Shown here: positions 1 to 9,000 of the stretch, piece after piece | Position numbering within the stretch: position 1 is the stretch's first letter | Layout of the letters: the number at the start of each line of letters is the position of its first letter | Assembly (NCBI RefSeq): GCF_002896555.1 | Contig: NZ_MNLH01000003.1 | Coordinates: forward strand, 1 to 64,000 | Length of the DNA stretch: 64,000 nucleotides | From: Gardnerella coleohominis | GTDB lineage: Bacteria; Actinomycetota; Actinomycetes; Actinomycetales; Bifidobacteriaceae | Direction: 5' to 3' | Made by a program: the position numbers and the translations under genes | The notes under the pieces: model-generated | Seen by the model: only the letters and a program-made list of their open reading frames with translations | Told to the model about the DNA's origin: nothing | Databases searched by the model: none

Positions 1-244
1 TAAGAGACAGAGTAAGAACTTGGTTAACCATGCAAAGCTCTTGCACGGGATCCCAATACCTATGTTTTTTAAAACGTGGTTTAAGCACTTCAAACCCGTT
101 AGCTTCTACTAAACGCGTCCAATACGCGACAGTATGACGAAAATTATTCCTACTAACAGCGTCAGGTGTTGGTAATTCCAGATTTTGACGATATAGTTCA
201 ACACACTTCTTTTTAAACTCGTAACTATATTTACATTTTGACAT
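1..244 (-). CDS. IS3-family transposase OrfA-like HTH protein (partial, 3' end outside window)
   Basis: A minus-strand reading frame opens at ATG 244-242, with an AAAGGAG ribosome site about seven bases upstream, and stays open to base 1 (81 codons visible). The N-terminus is lysine- and tyrosine-rich (MSKCKYSYEFKKKCVELYRQ), typical of IS3-type OrfA proteins, which carry a helix-turn-helix that binds the element ends and are joined to OrfB by programmed frameshifting. The later part lacks an obvious classical helix-turn-helix in the visible stretch, so this may be one of the divergent OrfA versions of bifidobacterial IS elements. Whether it is functional cannot be judged because the gene is cut. 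Confidence 0.6.
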   Translation of the reverse strand, partial: MSKCKYSYEFKKKCVELYRQNLELPTPDAVSRNNFRHTVAYWTRLVEANGFEVLKPRFKKHRYWDPVQELCMVNQVLTLSL

Positions 245-284
245 GCGTTACTCCTTTGACTAGCAGTCCAGAAAAAGGGGTACA
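1..284 (-). mobile_element. IS3-family (IS150-like) element, left end, truncated by window edge
   Basis: A transposase OrfA start lies at 244 on the minus strand. About 40 bases upstream is a terminal-repeat-like end reading TGTACCCCTTTTTCTGGACT on the minus strand, outermost base near 284, which resembles IS150-group ends. The rest of the element lies beyond base 1, so the other end, the target duplication and OrfB cannot be seen. The family is judged from OrfA and the style of the end. Confidence 0.6.
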
Positions 285-298
285 TATCACGCGTGTCG

Positions 299-336
299 GT
301 AAACAAAATCGGGGAAGTGTTCTTGATTTTGTTTAC
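299..336. repeat. 12-bp inverted repeat just outside the IS end
   Basis: GTAAACAAAATC (299-310) and its exact reverse complement (325-336) enclose a 14-nt loop beginning GGGGAAGTG. It could act as a terminator-like hairpin. The same GTAAACAAAA...GGGAAGTG pattern recurs in the hairpin at 21782-21803 downstream of mltG, so it looks like a small repeat family. The remaining bases to 450 show no gene. Confidence 0.6.
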
Positions 337-452
337 TTGAAGTCAAGTTCTATTCGCTGCGAAAAATCTCAAATCTCTGCCTAACTGGTAGCAAAGCATG
401 TTTGATGGGGTTCTATTTTATTAAAAGATTACGTTGGCGTGTCGTTGCTTTC

Positions 453-481
453 TTTAAACAGTCCGCAAATAGTGATATAGT
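453..481 (+). promoter_or_regulatory. Probable tRNA-Ser promoter
   Basis: TTTAAA (453-458) and TATAGT (476-481) are separated by 17 bases and sit 36 bases upstream of the tRNA. The -10 fits the consensus well and the -35 moderately. Inferred from spacing and position only. Confidence 0.45.
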
Positions 482-516
482 AGCAACTCGTTGCGTTATC
501 AGACGATAAAGCAACT

Positions 517-603
517 GGAGTCATGCCTGAGTGGCCGATAGGGGCACCCTGCTAAGGTGTTAGCTGCGTAAGCGGCTCGAGAGTTCGAATCTCTCTGACT
601 CCG
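517..603 (+). tRNA. tRNA-Ser (anticodon GCT)
   Basis: A class II tRNA with a perfect 7-bp acceptor stem (GGAGTCA 517-523 with TGACTCC 596-602), discriminator G603, a D arm, the anticodon loop CTGCTAA giving GCT (reads AGC and AGU), a long variable arm typical of tRNA-Ser, and the T-arm GTTCGAAT. CCA is not encoded. It stands alone, with its own promoter-like site and a hairpin terminator directly after it. Confidence 0.95.
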
Positions 604-611
604 CGAAAAAT

Positions 612-647
612 AAATCTCAGTGGATATTAATATTCACTGAGATTTTT
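612..647. terminator. Bidirectional terminator between tRNA-Ser and the mevalonate operon
   Basis: An 11-bp perfect stem (AAATCTCAGTG 612-622 with 635-645) is followed by T residues on the plus strand and has A/T-rich flanks on both sides. It closes the tRNA transcript on the plus strand and lies 53 bases past the end of the minus-strand mvaS gene. Confidence 0.75.
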
Positions 648-699
648 GCTTTAAAGCCTACTTGCGGCTTATGTTTATATGGTTCGCCTCTTATACAAA

Positions 700-1986
700 T
701 TACAGTGTAGTAGAACTATAGTGGCGCTCTTGATTTGTAATTGAATCAAGGAAGAATTGAGTACAATCGCGATGCTTAGCGTCGCTTACAAAATCTTCAG
801 GAGTGTAATCAGCTACGCTATTAAACATTTCTTCATACTCTTCAACGCTTAAACGCACTCTAGAATCAAGCATATCTTTGTGATCCTTAATAAACAGTGC
901 ATTTCTGAATCCTGGCATAAGAGTTCCGCTGAAGAACTCACCAACAGCGCCAGAACCGTATGAGAATAATCCGATTCTATCTAAATCTTTAATAGGCTTA
1001 GAGTTCTCATCATTACAATCGCAATCTAATTCAAGAAGAGATAATAATCCTATATAAAGCGATCCTGTATAAATATTCCCAATTCTACGGCTGTATTTCG
1101 TGCTAGTAGCATACTTTGAAAGCATGCGCTCGCGTACGGATTCGGAAAGATTCTCAGTAGAATCCATTGCTGCGTTCAAAGCTTTCAAGCCCATCTTCGT
1201 ATAAGGCAAGTGGAAGCACATCGCCGCAAAATCGTCGAAATTAAGGGAATACTTAGAACTATATTTTTGCCACACGTCGCAGAAGAATTGAATATACTGT
1301 TCTGTTGAAAACTTTCCACGAGCTAAAGCTGTATCTTGATAAACTGGTCGCCAAAAATCTTGAACATCAGAGGATTTTACAATGCTATCGTTATTAATCG
1401 CTAAAACGTGAGGATTGGCGCTTACAAGCATTGCTACAGCTCCTGCGCCTTGTGTTACCTCTCCAGGCGTATTAAGGCCATAGCGAGCGATATCTGCTGC
1501 TATAACAAGCACTTGGGCGTCTGCATGTACTCGAACGTAATCGCATGCTGTCATTAAAGCTGCAGTTCCGCCGTAGCAGGCTTCTTTTATTTCAATGCAA
1601 CGAAGCCATGGCGTGAGTTTTAGAAGATTATGAATGTATAGTGCGCTTGACTTACTAGCGTCAACTCCACTTTCTGTTCCAACTATAACCATTGCTAGCT
1701 TATCATCGTTGATATAAGGCAATAGTGGGAAAGCAGCTTGTGCTCCGAGAGTTACTATATCTTGATTGCTTGGAGGTACAGCTTGCTCGCTTTGTCCGAT
1801 TCCTATCGTGTATTTATTAGGATCCACATTTCGCGCTAAAGCAAGATCTTCCATGTCAAGGTAGTAGTGTGGCGTGGCGAAGTTGATGCGATCGATTCCG
1901 ACAATAATATTTTCAGTATTCATACCGTTATTCGTTTTGTTAATAGCATCTTTAGCGTTTTCGTTCAGCGCAGGAGAAAAACTCAT
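700..1986 (-). CDS. mvaS: Hydroxymethylglutaryl-CoA synthase
   Basis: Condenses acetyl-CoA with acetoacetyl-CoA to HMG-CoA, the second step of the mevalonate route to isoprenoids, in the cytosol. The thiolase-fold protein of 428 residues shows the nucleophilic cysteine near residue 137 in the context EACYGGTAAL. A TESGVDASKS segment lies near 105, and a catalytic-histidine region FHLPYTKMG lies near 260. Bacterial MvaS proteins are usually about 390 residues and start close to the VGIDRINF segment, so the first 25 residues are an extra N-terminal stretch. The start at 1986 is kept because AGGGAAAG lies about nine bases upstream, while the internal Met22 has no ribosome site. It is the last gene of a three-gene minus-strand operon, 96 bases after mvaA. 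Confidence 0.93.
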   Translation of the reverse strand: MSFSPALNENAKDAINKTNNGMNTENIIVGIDRINFATPHYYLDMEDLALARNVDPNKYTIGIGQSEQAVPPSNQDIVTLGAQAAFPLLPYINDDKLAMVIVGTESGVDASKSSALYIHNLLKLTPWLRCIEIKEACYGGTAALMTACDYVRVHADAQVLVIAADIARYGLNTPGEVTQGAGAVAMLVSANPHVLAINNDSIVKSSDVQDFWRPVYQDTALARGKFSTEQYIQFFCDVWQKYSSKYSLNFDDFAAMCFHLPYTKMGLKALNAAMDSTENLSESVRERMLSKYATSTKYSRRIGNIYTGSLYIGLLSLLELDCDCNDENSKPIKDLDRIGLFSYGSGAVGEFFSGTLMPGFRNALFIKDHKDMLDSRVRLSVEEYEEMFNSVADYTPEDFVSDAKHRDCTQFFLDSITNQERHYSSTTL

Positions 1987-2082
1987 TTTTATTCTTTCCC
2001 TAGTGATTCACGATTAAAACTATTTCGTATAACAAAGATTTTACAAGACATTTAAGCAAAATCGTAATTGTAAGTGAAATAT

Positions 2083-3405
2083 TTAATTGTTCAAATCGCG
2101 TAATGCTTTCAAAAGCTTTTCGGCAGTTTGAGCGTTTCGATCCGCATCCTTCATGTGTGCAAGCTTATTCGTGATTTCTTCAATCTCAACGCCCTTAGCG
2201 CCAGCTGCAATAGCAATATTCGCTGATTGTAAGCGCATATGGCCTTCCTGTATGCCAGGACCTGCAAGAGCTCGTAAAGCAGCAAGATTTTGAACTAAAC
2301 CAAGCGCTGCCAAAACATTGCGATACTCGTTAGAAGTCTTATATTTACCAACGTGAATTGCTATTTGAGCCATCGGTAGAGAAGTAATGGATCCGCCTAC
2401 AATGCCGATTTGAAGAGGTATTTCTATGCGTCCATAAAGCGTTTCTTGAGATTCGTATTCTTGGATGCTCCACGTTGACAACGGCAGATAGCTGCCGGAG
2501 TGAGCCGCCCACGCATGAGCAGACGCTTCAAGCGCTCGCGTATCATTTCCTGACGCGAGCGCAGCACCGGCTATGCCGTTGAGGATGCCTTTGTTATGCG
2601 TGGCGGCGCGCTCCGGGTCTGCGGCGGCGAACGCGCTTAATGCCGCGATTCGGCGTGCGAGCCGCGCACCTTCCGAAGCTTTTTCGCTTTCAGGTAATTT
2701 GTTCGAAGCCAGGCTGATTGTAGGAAGGTGCACTTCCGCCACAGTCGCGTGGCGGCTTGTATTGGTCAATATAGCCACAAGCGCCTCGCAGCCGAGCCAG
2801 CTTTCCAGCTGGGCTTTTACAGCTTCGCCAATAGTGTTTACGATGTTCGCACCCATTGCGTCTTTTGTATCCACGTCAATCGATAGTTTGGCGAAGCTTT
2901 TCAAAGCTTCAACGCGGCATTTGCGCGCTCCTCCGCCTCGCTCCACAATCGATGGGTGTGCTTTGTCTGAAATATTTAATATTTCGTCTTTTCGACTGTT
3001 AACTACGTCTTCTAATCGTTTGGCTAGCGTGCCGTCATAATCTTCAAAAACTATTTGAACTGTTGTCATGTAGCTTGGAGATGATGCGATTATGCCGTGT
3101 TCTAAGCTCATCGCTGTTATGCGTGCGCCGTTGCATGCTGCTGCGATTACAGATGGCTCTTCTGTTGCTAAAAGCACATTGTGTTTTTCGTTGTTTACGA
3201 TTAAATTTCGAACTACTCCAACAGGCAAAGTGTATTTTCCTATTTGATGTTCAATCATATGGTTTGCAATATCTGCCGGAATGTTGGTTCTAGAGCTTTC
3301 TGCTTGTTGTTCGAGTAAAAGTCGTGTCTCGTTTTCGCTTAACAATCCTTCTGATTGCAATGTTTTGATGCGATCGTTGACACTAAGTTCACGAAAAGCA
3401 GTCAT
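2083..3405 (-). CDS. mvaA: Hydroxymethylglutaryl-CoA reductase, class II (bacterial type)
   Basis: Reduces HMG-CoA to mevalonate. At 440 residues it has the length of class II bacterial enzymes and no membrane anchor. Visible catalytic elements are the TEEPSVIAAACNGA segment near residues 81-94 (active-site glutamate), NKGILNGIAGAALASGNDTRA in the middle (lysine and aspartate of the dimer-shared active site), and EGHMRLQSANIA toward the C-terminus (catalytic histidine). The NAD(H)-binding region with MGANIVNTIGEA lies between these. It follows the thiolase gene by 27 bases and precedes mvaS, giving a complete acetyl-CoA to mevalonate operon. The lower mevalonate genes are not in this window. 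Confidence 0.94.
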   Translation of the reverse strand: MTAFRELSVNDRIKTLQSEGLLSENETRLLLEQQAESSRTNIPADIANHMIEHQIGKYTLPVGVVRNLIVNNEKHNVLLATEEPSVIAAACNGARITAMSLEHGIIASSPSYMTTVQIVFEDYDGTLAKRLEDVVNSRKDEILNISDKAHPSIVERGGGARKCRVEALKSFAKLSIDVDTKDAMGANIVNTIGEAVKAQLESWLGCEALVAILTNTSRHATVAEVHLPTISLASNKLPESEKASEGARLARRIAALSAFAAADPERAATHNKGILNGIAGAALASGNDTRALEASAHAWAAHSGSYLPLSTWSIQEYESQETLYGRIEIPLQIGIVGGSITSLPMAQIAIHVGKYKTSNEYRNVLAALGLVQNLAALRALAGPGIQEGHMRLQSANIAIAAGAKGVEIEEITNKLAHMKDADRNAQTAEKLLKALRDLNN

Positions 3406-3432
3406 ATTTACCTCATTATTTGCGTTGATACG

Positions 3433-4731
3433 TCAGTAGTGCATGGCGATTTGCAAGGACACTCCAATTCCACCGCCTACGCATAAAGCTGCAACTCCAT
3501 TTTTCAAATGGCGATCGCGTAAAGCGTAGATTAGCGTTGTTAAAATTCTTGCACCGCTGGCTCCGAGCGGATGTCCGAGTGCAATCGCACCGCCTCGCAC
3601 GTTCAACTTTTCCTCATCAATATGCAATTGTTCAGAAACGGCTATGCTTTGTGCTGCAAACGCTTCGTTAATTTCAAACAAATCAATATCGTCAAAGCTG
3701 AAACCTGTTTTATTTAACAGACTTTCCATTACTTTCTTAGGAGCGTAACCCATGAGATCCGGGTTAATTCCGCCTTCTGCAAATCCAACTATTTCAGCTA
3801 AATAATCGATTCCGTGCTCTAAAGCGTAATCTTTGCTCATAAGTACGAGTGCTGCGGCTCCGTCGTTTATACCGCTTGCGTTTCCTGCCGTAACTGTCGG
3901 GGTATGTTCGTTCGCACAACCACTAGTCGTATGTTCGTTCACGCAACCATTAGGCGTATGCTCGCACTCGCAAGTATTATTAGCGTTTCCGCAACTATCA
4001 GAAAAATCAACTGAAGGTTTGAAAAGTGTACGAAGCTTAGCTAAACGTTCTAATGAAGTATCTGCGCGAGGATGTTCGTCTTTGCTTACAAGAGTGCCAT
4101 CTGCTAATTGTACTGGAACGATTTCGGCATCAAATTCGCCATTTTCTTGTGCTTTCACAGCTTTTTTATGAGATTTTAGCGCGAAAAGATCTTGAGCTTC
4201 GCGAGATATTGCAAATCTAGCAGCAACGTTTTCTGCAGTAACACCCATTGCGTCGCCGGTAAAAGCATCGCATAAGCCATCTCGTTTTAATCCATCTATA
4301 AGAGTGTAATCGCCATAACGATGCTCATTAAAACGCAAATCTTGTGCGTAAAATGGCACGTTGCTCATGCTTTCAGTTCCGCCAGCCACAACTACTTGCG
4401 CGTCTGACATTACGATTGCGGCTTGCGCTAAACGTATAGCTTTCAATCCGGAACCGCACACTTCGTTTATGGTCATTGCGCAGCTTGAAGTAGAAAGTCC
4501 TGATTTTAATGCGATTTGGCGAGCTACGTTTTGGCCGCTTCCAGCTTGTAAAACATTGCCGAAAATAGCTTGGTCAACATCTTTCGCTGCAATTCCTGCG
4601 CGTTCGATTGCTGCCTTTGCTACGATCGCTCCTAAGTCAACTGAGGAGAGGGAAGATAAACTACCGCCGAATTTACCAATAGGTGTGCGCGCTGCGCTTG
4701 CAATCACCACTTCAGTCATATGTTTAGTCAC
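3433..4731 (-). CDS. Acetyl-CoA C-acetyltransferase (thiolase) with a repeat insertion
   Basis: Joins two acetyl-CoA into acetoacetyl-CoA, feeding HMG-CoA synthase. The protein has the thiolase cysteine near residue 92 (NEVCGSGLKA), the NEAFAAQS and GHPLGASGARIL motifs, and the C-terminal CVGGGIGVSL motif with the second cysteine. The start at 4731 has AGGTG about nine bases upstream; Met5 is possible. It is 432 residues, about 40 longer than usual. The excess is a Cys/His/Asn-rich stretch of three 9-residue repeats just before VTAGNASGINDG (see 3901-3981). That motif is normally preceded by a short surface loop, so the enzyme may tolerate it. First gene of the mevalonate operon, with an inverted repeat upstream at 4799-4833. 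Confidence 0.92.
   Translation of the reverse strand: MTKHMTEVVIASAARTPIGKFGGSLSSLSSVDLGAIVAKAAIERAGIAAKDVDQAIFGNVLQAGSGQNVARQIALKSGLSTSSCAMTINEVCGSGLKAIRLAQAAIVMSDAQVVVAGGTESMSNVPFYAQDLRFNEHRYGDYTLIDGLKRDGLCDAFTGDAMGVTAENVAARFAISREAQDLFALKSHKKAVKAQENGEFDAEIVPVQLADGTLVSKDEHPRADTSLERLAKLRTLFKPSVDFSDSCGNANNTCECEHTPNGCVNEHTTSGCANEHTPTVTAGNASGINDGAAALVLMSKDYALEHGIDYLAEIVGFAEGGINPDLMGYAPKKVMESLLNKTGFSFDDIDLFEINEAFAAQSIAVSEQLHIDEEKLNVRGGAIALGHPLGASGARILTTLIYALRDRHLKNGVAALCVGGGIGVSLQIAMHY
3901..3981 (-). repeat. Three 27-bp in-frame tandem repeats inside the thiolase gene
   Basis: Units 3901-3927, 3928-3954 and 3955-3981 share a CGTATGTTCG-like core on the plus strand and encode a 9-residue unit of the form C-x-N/E-E-H-T. 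The third copy is the most diverged. Period 27 keeps the frame. Confidence 0.75.
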
Positions 4732-4798
4732 CTGCTCAAGTGTTTATGCTGACATTTACTAACCAGAGTACTTTACAGCATTTTGACGCAAAAGTGCT

Positions 4799-4833
4799 AT
4801 TTGTGAAAAATTCTTCTCGTTTCTTTCACAAAT
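4799..4833. promoter_or_regulatory. 10-bp inverted repeat upstream of the mevalonate operon
   Basis: ATTTGTGAAA (4799-4808) and TTTCACAAAT (4824-4833) form a perfect inverted repeat with a 15-base spacer, about 70-100 bases upstream of the thiolase start. The position suits an operator; a specific regulator cannot be named. Confidence 0.45.
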
Positions 4834-5076
4834 ATTTACACAAATGCGTGAGTACGGAATCGTATTCAATCTGAAATATTAGTAAATAAGCAAGAGAATA
4901 TGCGAAAGCCAAAAATGCGCTTTATCTAACACTGGTTATCTAACACTGGTTATCTAATATTCGGTAAGCCTATTATTAGACGATTAACATAAGGCGATAA
5001 AACGTCTTGTAAACGATCGATAAAGTGTCTTGCAAACAATTGATCAGACGTCTTACAAACGATTATCAGAAATACT
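4834..5076. repeat. Gene-free spacer with tandem repeats downstream of xpt
   Basis: There is no gene. A 23-bp unit of the form GATaaa(a/g)(c/t)GTCTTG(t/c)AAAC is repeated three times (4996-5018, 5019-5041, 5042-5064), directly after the xpt stop codon on the minus strand. A second small repeat, TTATCTAACACTGG, occurs twice near 4920-4955. No stable terminator hairpin is evident. Confidence 0.7.
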
Positions 5077-5664
5077 TCAGATTTGCTCGCGGAATACTAT
5101 GGATCCGTCAGAAGGATTCATAGAATCAACAATTGCCAAAGAAGCAACATCGTATCCCGCTTCACGCAAAGAATCGCCGCCGCCTTGGAATCCTTTTTCA
5201 ATAGCTATACCAATGCCAGCAACTTTAGCTCCAGCATGATTGCAAATATCAATCAAACCTTGTAAAGCATTTCCATTAGCCAAAAAATCATCCAAAATAA
5301 GCACGCTATCTTCGCTGCTTAAATATTTACGCGAAACAATTACAGGAAACTCGCGCTGCTTAGTGAAAGAGAAAACAGTCGAAACATATTGATCGCCATC
5401 AAGATTAATAGACTGTGCTTTTTTAGCGAAAACTACAGGAACGTTACCAAAATGTCTTGCAACAACACATGCGATTCCAATTCCTGAAGCTTCAATAGTT
5501 AAAATCTTTGTGATATTCGCATCTTTAAAATGCTTAGCCCATTCTTCGCCCATATGATCGAATAGAGCTACATCACATTGGTGATTAAGAAAAGAATCAA
5601 CTTTCAATACGTTTCCAGGCTTAACGATACCGTTTTTGCGGATGCGTTCTTCCAGTTCTTGCAC
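5077..5664 (-). CDS. xpt: Xanthine phosphoribosyltransferase
   Basis: Salvages xanthine by transferring phosphoribose from PRPP, giving XMP for guanine nucleotide synthesis. The 195-residue protein has the usual length and fold of the Xpt/PurR-effector type. It shows the N-terminal [17 protein letters not shown] region, the pyrimidine/purine PRTase-specific [10 protein letters not shown] loop, and the PRPP-binding motif [14 protein letters not shown] near residues 121-134. The start is GTG at 5664, with AAAGGAAAA upstream. It is a single minus-strand gene. I see no purine riboswitch in the 385 bases upstream, so control by guanine through that route is not supported. Confidence 0.94.
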   Translation of the reverse strand: MQELEERIRKNGIVKPGNVLKVDSFLNHQCDVALFDHMGEEWAKHFKDANITKILTIEASGIGIACVVARHFGNVPVVFAKKAQSINLDGDQYVSTVFSFTKQREFPVIVSRKYLSSEDSVLILDDFLANGNALQGLIDICNHAGAKVAGIGIAIEKGFQGGGDSLREAGYDVASLAIVDSMNPSDGSIVFREQI

Positions 5665-6049
5665 GATTGTTTTCCTTTCTAATTCCTACCTATACGCATC
5701 TGATGCTTACCAATGCTTATTTGGTACGCGTGTTTACGTTTTTAACGCGTATTTAGCATGCATCTAATACGCATCAATATCTATTCAATGCACGTCTAAT
5801 AAGCTAATAATTAATAGTCTAATAAGCAATTTAAGCGTTTAGCTTTTAAGCATACCCCTGACTGTAATACAACTGTTAGTACGAGTTTCAATAATATTTA
5901 ATGCTATTGCTTAATGCGTGGTTATTTTTACATTATTTTCATATTATTTTCTGTAAGATTTATTGTAGCAACGCGTAACATTTGTTGTGAAGAATTGTAT
6001 GCGCAAAATCATATTTTAAGTGACCTGAGCATATGGTAAACCTGAATGA
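5665..6049. other. Divergent intergenic region between xpt and pcrA, no gene seen
   Basis: The 385 AT-rich bases contain no convincing reading frame. A small hairpin (TACCAA 5708-5713 with TTGGTA 5721-5726) and paired ACGCGT words (near 5727 and 5745) lie in the xpt leader. TAATACGCATC- and CTAATAAGC-like words recur between 5760 and 5830. Both promoters must lie here but no clear -35/-10 pair could be assigned. Confidence 0.5.
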
Positions 6050-9000
6050 ATGAGTTCAAGCATGTACGATACTGATTTGTTTGGTGAACCAATCGAAAAC
6101 GAAAGCGTAAAGCAAGCAGACAATCTTTCAGAAGATTATTCCGATAATAGTTCAGCAGAAAAAGCATACGATTTTGCGACTGAAGCGAATGAAGCTACAG
6201 AATCTACAGAAGCTAATGAGGCTATTGAATCTGCAGCTGATTTTGCTAATCAGGAAGATAGTTTTGCTGAAAATCAGGAATCAGATTTTAGTTTTGCTGA
6301 AAATCAGTCAGTCGCTAATTACGAAAATCAGGAATCAGATTTTGCTAAAAACTCTTACGAATATTACTCAAATCAACAAATCGCAATCGACACTGAAAAA
6401 CTCACAGCAGGACTAAACGCTCAACAATTACAAGCAGTTAAATACGAAGGCTCAGCACTGCTTATAGGCGCTGGAGCAGGATCAGGCAAAACTCGAGTAC
6501 TAACTCGCAGAATTGCATGGATTTTAAGCCAACATCACGAGTGGCCAAGTCATATACTCGCAATTACATTCACTAATAAAGCCGCTGCCGAAATGCGAGA
6601 ACGCTTAGCAACTCTTATTGGAAACGAAGCCCTACATATGTGGGTTTCAACATTCCACTCAGCATGCGTAAGAATATTGCGCAAAGACGGAGAACAAATT
6701 GGCCTAAAATCAGGATTCTCCATTTATGATTCTTCAGATAGCGAACGCTTAATTAAAATAATCGCAACTGAATTAAATATTGATATTAAACGATTTACGC
6801 CTAAAAGTATTAGTGCAAAAATATCTGATTTTAAAAACAGTTTGATTACTTGGCAAGATCAATTAGCCGCATACGCTCCAGATTATCGCCCTGGAGTTTC
6901 TGGGCAGCAATTAGCTAGAGCTTGGCAATCAGAAGCAGTTTACGCAACTGTTTACGCGGAATATCAGCACAGACTTGCTATGGCAAACGCTGCTGATTTC
7001 GATGATCTTATTATGCGAACTGTAGAGCTTATGAGAAAAGTTCCGCAAGTTGCTCAAAAGTATCGCAGAAAATTTAGATATATTTTTGTAGACGAGTATC
7101 AGGATACGAATCATGCGCAATACGTGCTTATTCGAGAATTATCTGGAGTTGATGCGCAAAATATTGATGCGCAAAATACTTCTTCTATTAATACTGGTGT
7201 TCAAAATACTCAAAACGATTCATCAAAATCACAAAATGCGCAAGATGTATCGTCGAACTATGATTTACTAAAACCTGCATCAATAACAGTCGTAGGAGAT
7301 TCAGACCAGTCTATTTATGCATTCCGCGGAGCAGACATACGAAACATACAAGATTTTGAAAAAGATTTCCCGCACGCAACAACCATTATGTTAGAGCAAA
7401 ATTATCGCTCTACTCAAACGATTCTAGACGCCGCAAACTCAGTAATATCGCATAATCAAGCTAGAAAACCTAAAAAATTATGGACGGCATTAGGTCAGGG
7501 TGAGCCGATAATCGGATACGCTGCAAACAACGCTTCGCAAGAAGGATGGTGGATTGCGCAAGAAATTTCCAAGCTTTCTAGTGAAGAAAATATACCTTAC
7601 TCAAATATAGCAATAATGTATCGCGCAAACGCTCAATCAAGAGCTTTAGAAGATGCGTTGATGCGAGCAGGATTACCATACCAATTAGTTGGCGGTACTA
7701 AATTCTATGAGCGCAAAGAAGTAAAAGACGTGCTTGCTTATGTGCAAAGCATTGTTAACCCAAACGACGATATAAACATTCGAAGAATACTTAACGTGCC
7801 TAAAAGAGGATTGGGGTCTCGCGCAGAATCACTTTTAATCTCATACGCACAAGCTAATAACACAAGTTTTTGGAATGCAATCGAACAGTGCGAAAACATA
7901 CCCGGAATGCCAACTCGTAGCATGACGCAAATAAAAAGTTTCCACACATTAATGCAAGAACTTATAGAAATGACTCAAAAATTAGATTCAAAGCCATCTC
8001 TAATAGTCAAAAACGTGCTTTCAAAAACAGGAATTTTAGACGGACTAAAGCGTTCTGAAGATCCACAAGATGCTAATCGTGTAGAAAATTTGTCGCAATT
8101 GCAATCTGTAGCAGCAGAATACGAGCAAACAGCAGATGAAGTGACGCTTGCTGGATTCCTTGAGCAAACTGCACTCGTAGCAGACTCGGATCAATTGCCT
8201 GGCAGCAATGAAGATACTGGAAAAGTAACTTTAATGACATTGCACACTGCAAAAGGCCTAGAGTATCCAGTCGTATTCCTTACCGGCATGGAACAAGGAA
8301 CTTTCCCTCATTCACGTGCTATAGATAACGAGTCTGAGCTTTGCGAAGAAAGACGATTGGCTTATGTGGGAATTACTCGCGCAAAACAAAGATTGTATTT
8401 GACGTACGCTGCTGTGCGCTCGCAATGGGGAGAAGCTATGGATATGGTTCCTAGCCAATTCTTGGATGAGATTCCAGAAGATTTAATTCATTGGGAGCGT
8501 AAAGAAGCTGGATTTGACGAGTGGGAAGGTGAATATGAAGGCGAATCTGTAAGCTTTGGCGGGTCTAAGTTCGGTTCCTCTAAGTTCGGGCGCAAAAAGT
8601 TTGGGAAAAGTCGTTTTTCAACAGATGATTTTGACGAAGATTGCGATGATTTTGGAAGCGACGGCGGTTGGGATGACGATTATAGTGAATCTTCATCGTT
8701 TACAGGCCGCGCGTACGGATCGGATTCATATGCAAAAGGCGCAAGGAAATCAAGAAAATCCTATTATTCAAGCTATAGCTCTTATGGGTCGTCTAGCTCT
8801 TATGGGTCGTCTAGCACGTATGGAAGTAGATCCAGCTCTTATTCAAGTGCCTCTTCTAGAACATCTAGATCTTTATCTTCTAAATCTTCTAGCTCGTATA
8901 AGTCTTCTAGCTCTTTTAGCTCATTGTCATCTAGCTACGCTAAATCGTCTAGTTCTTCTAGCTCGTTAAATCGAGATAATCAGCTTAATATTCAAGATTT

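Noticed and set aside
2573..3293. Long open frames on the strand opposite the HMG-CoA reductase gene.
   Set aside because: They are antisense shadows of a strongly conserved gene and have no ribosome sites or recognisable domains. The same applies to frames opposite or within alaS, rne, hom and the Maf-Nudix gene.
5665..5830. Possible purine riboswitch upstream of xpt.
   Set aside because: No conserved loop-loop core or three-way junction pattern could be found; only short hairpins and repeats are visible.
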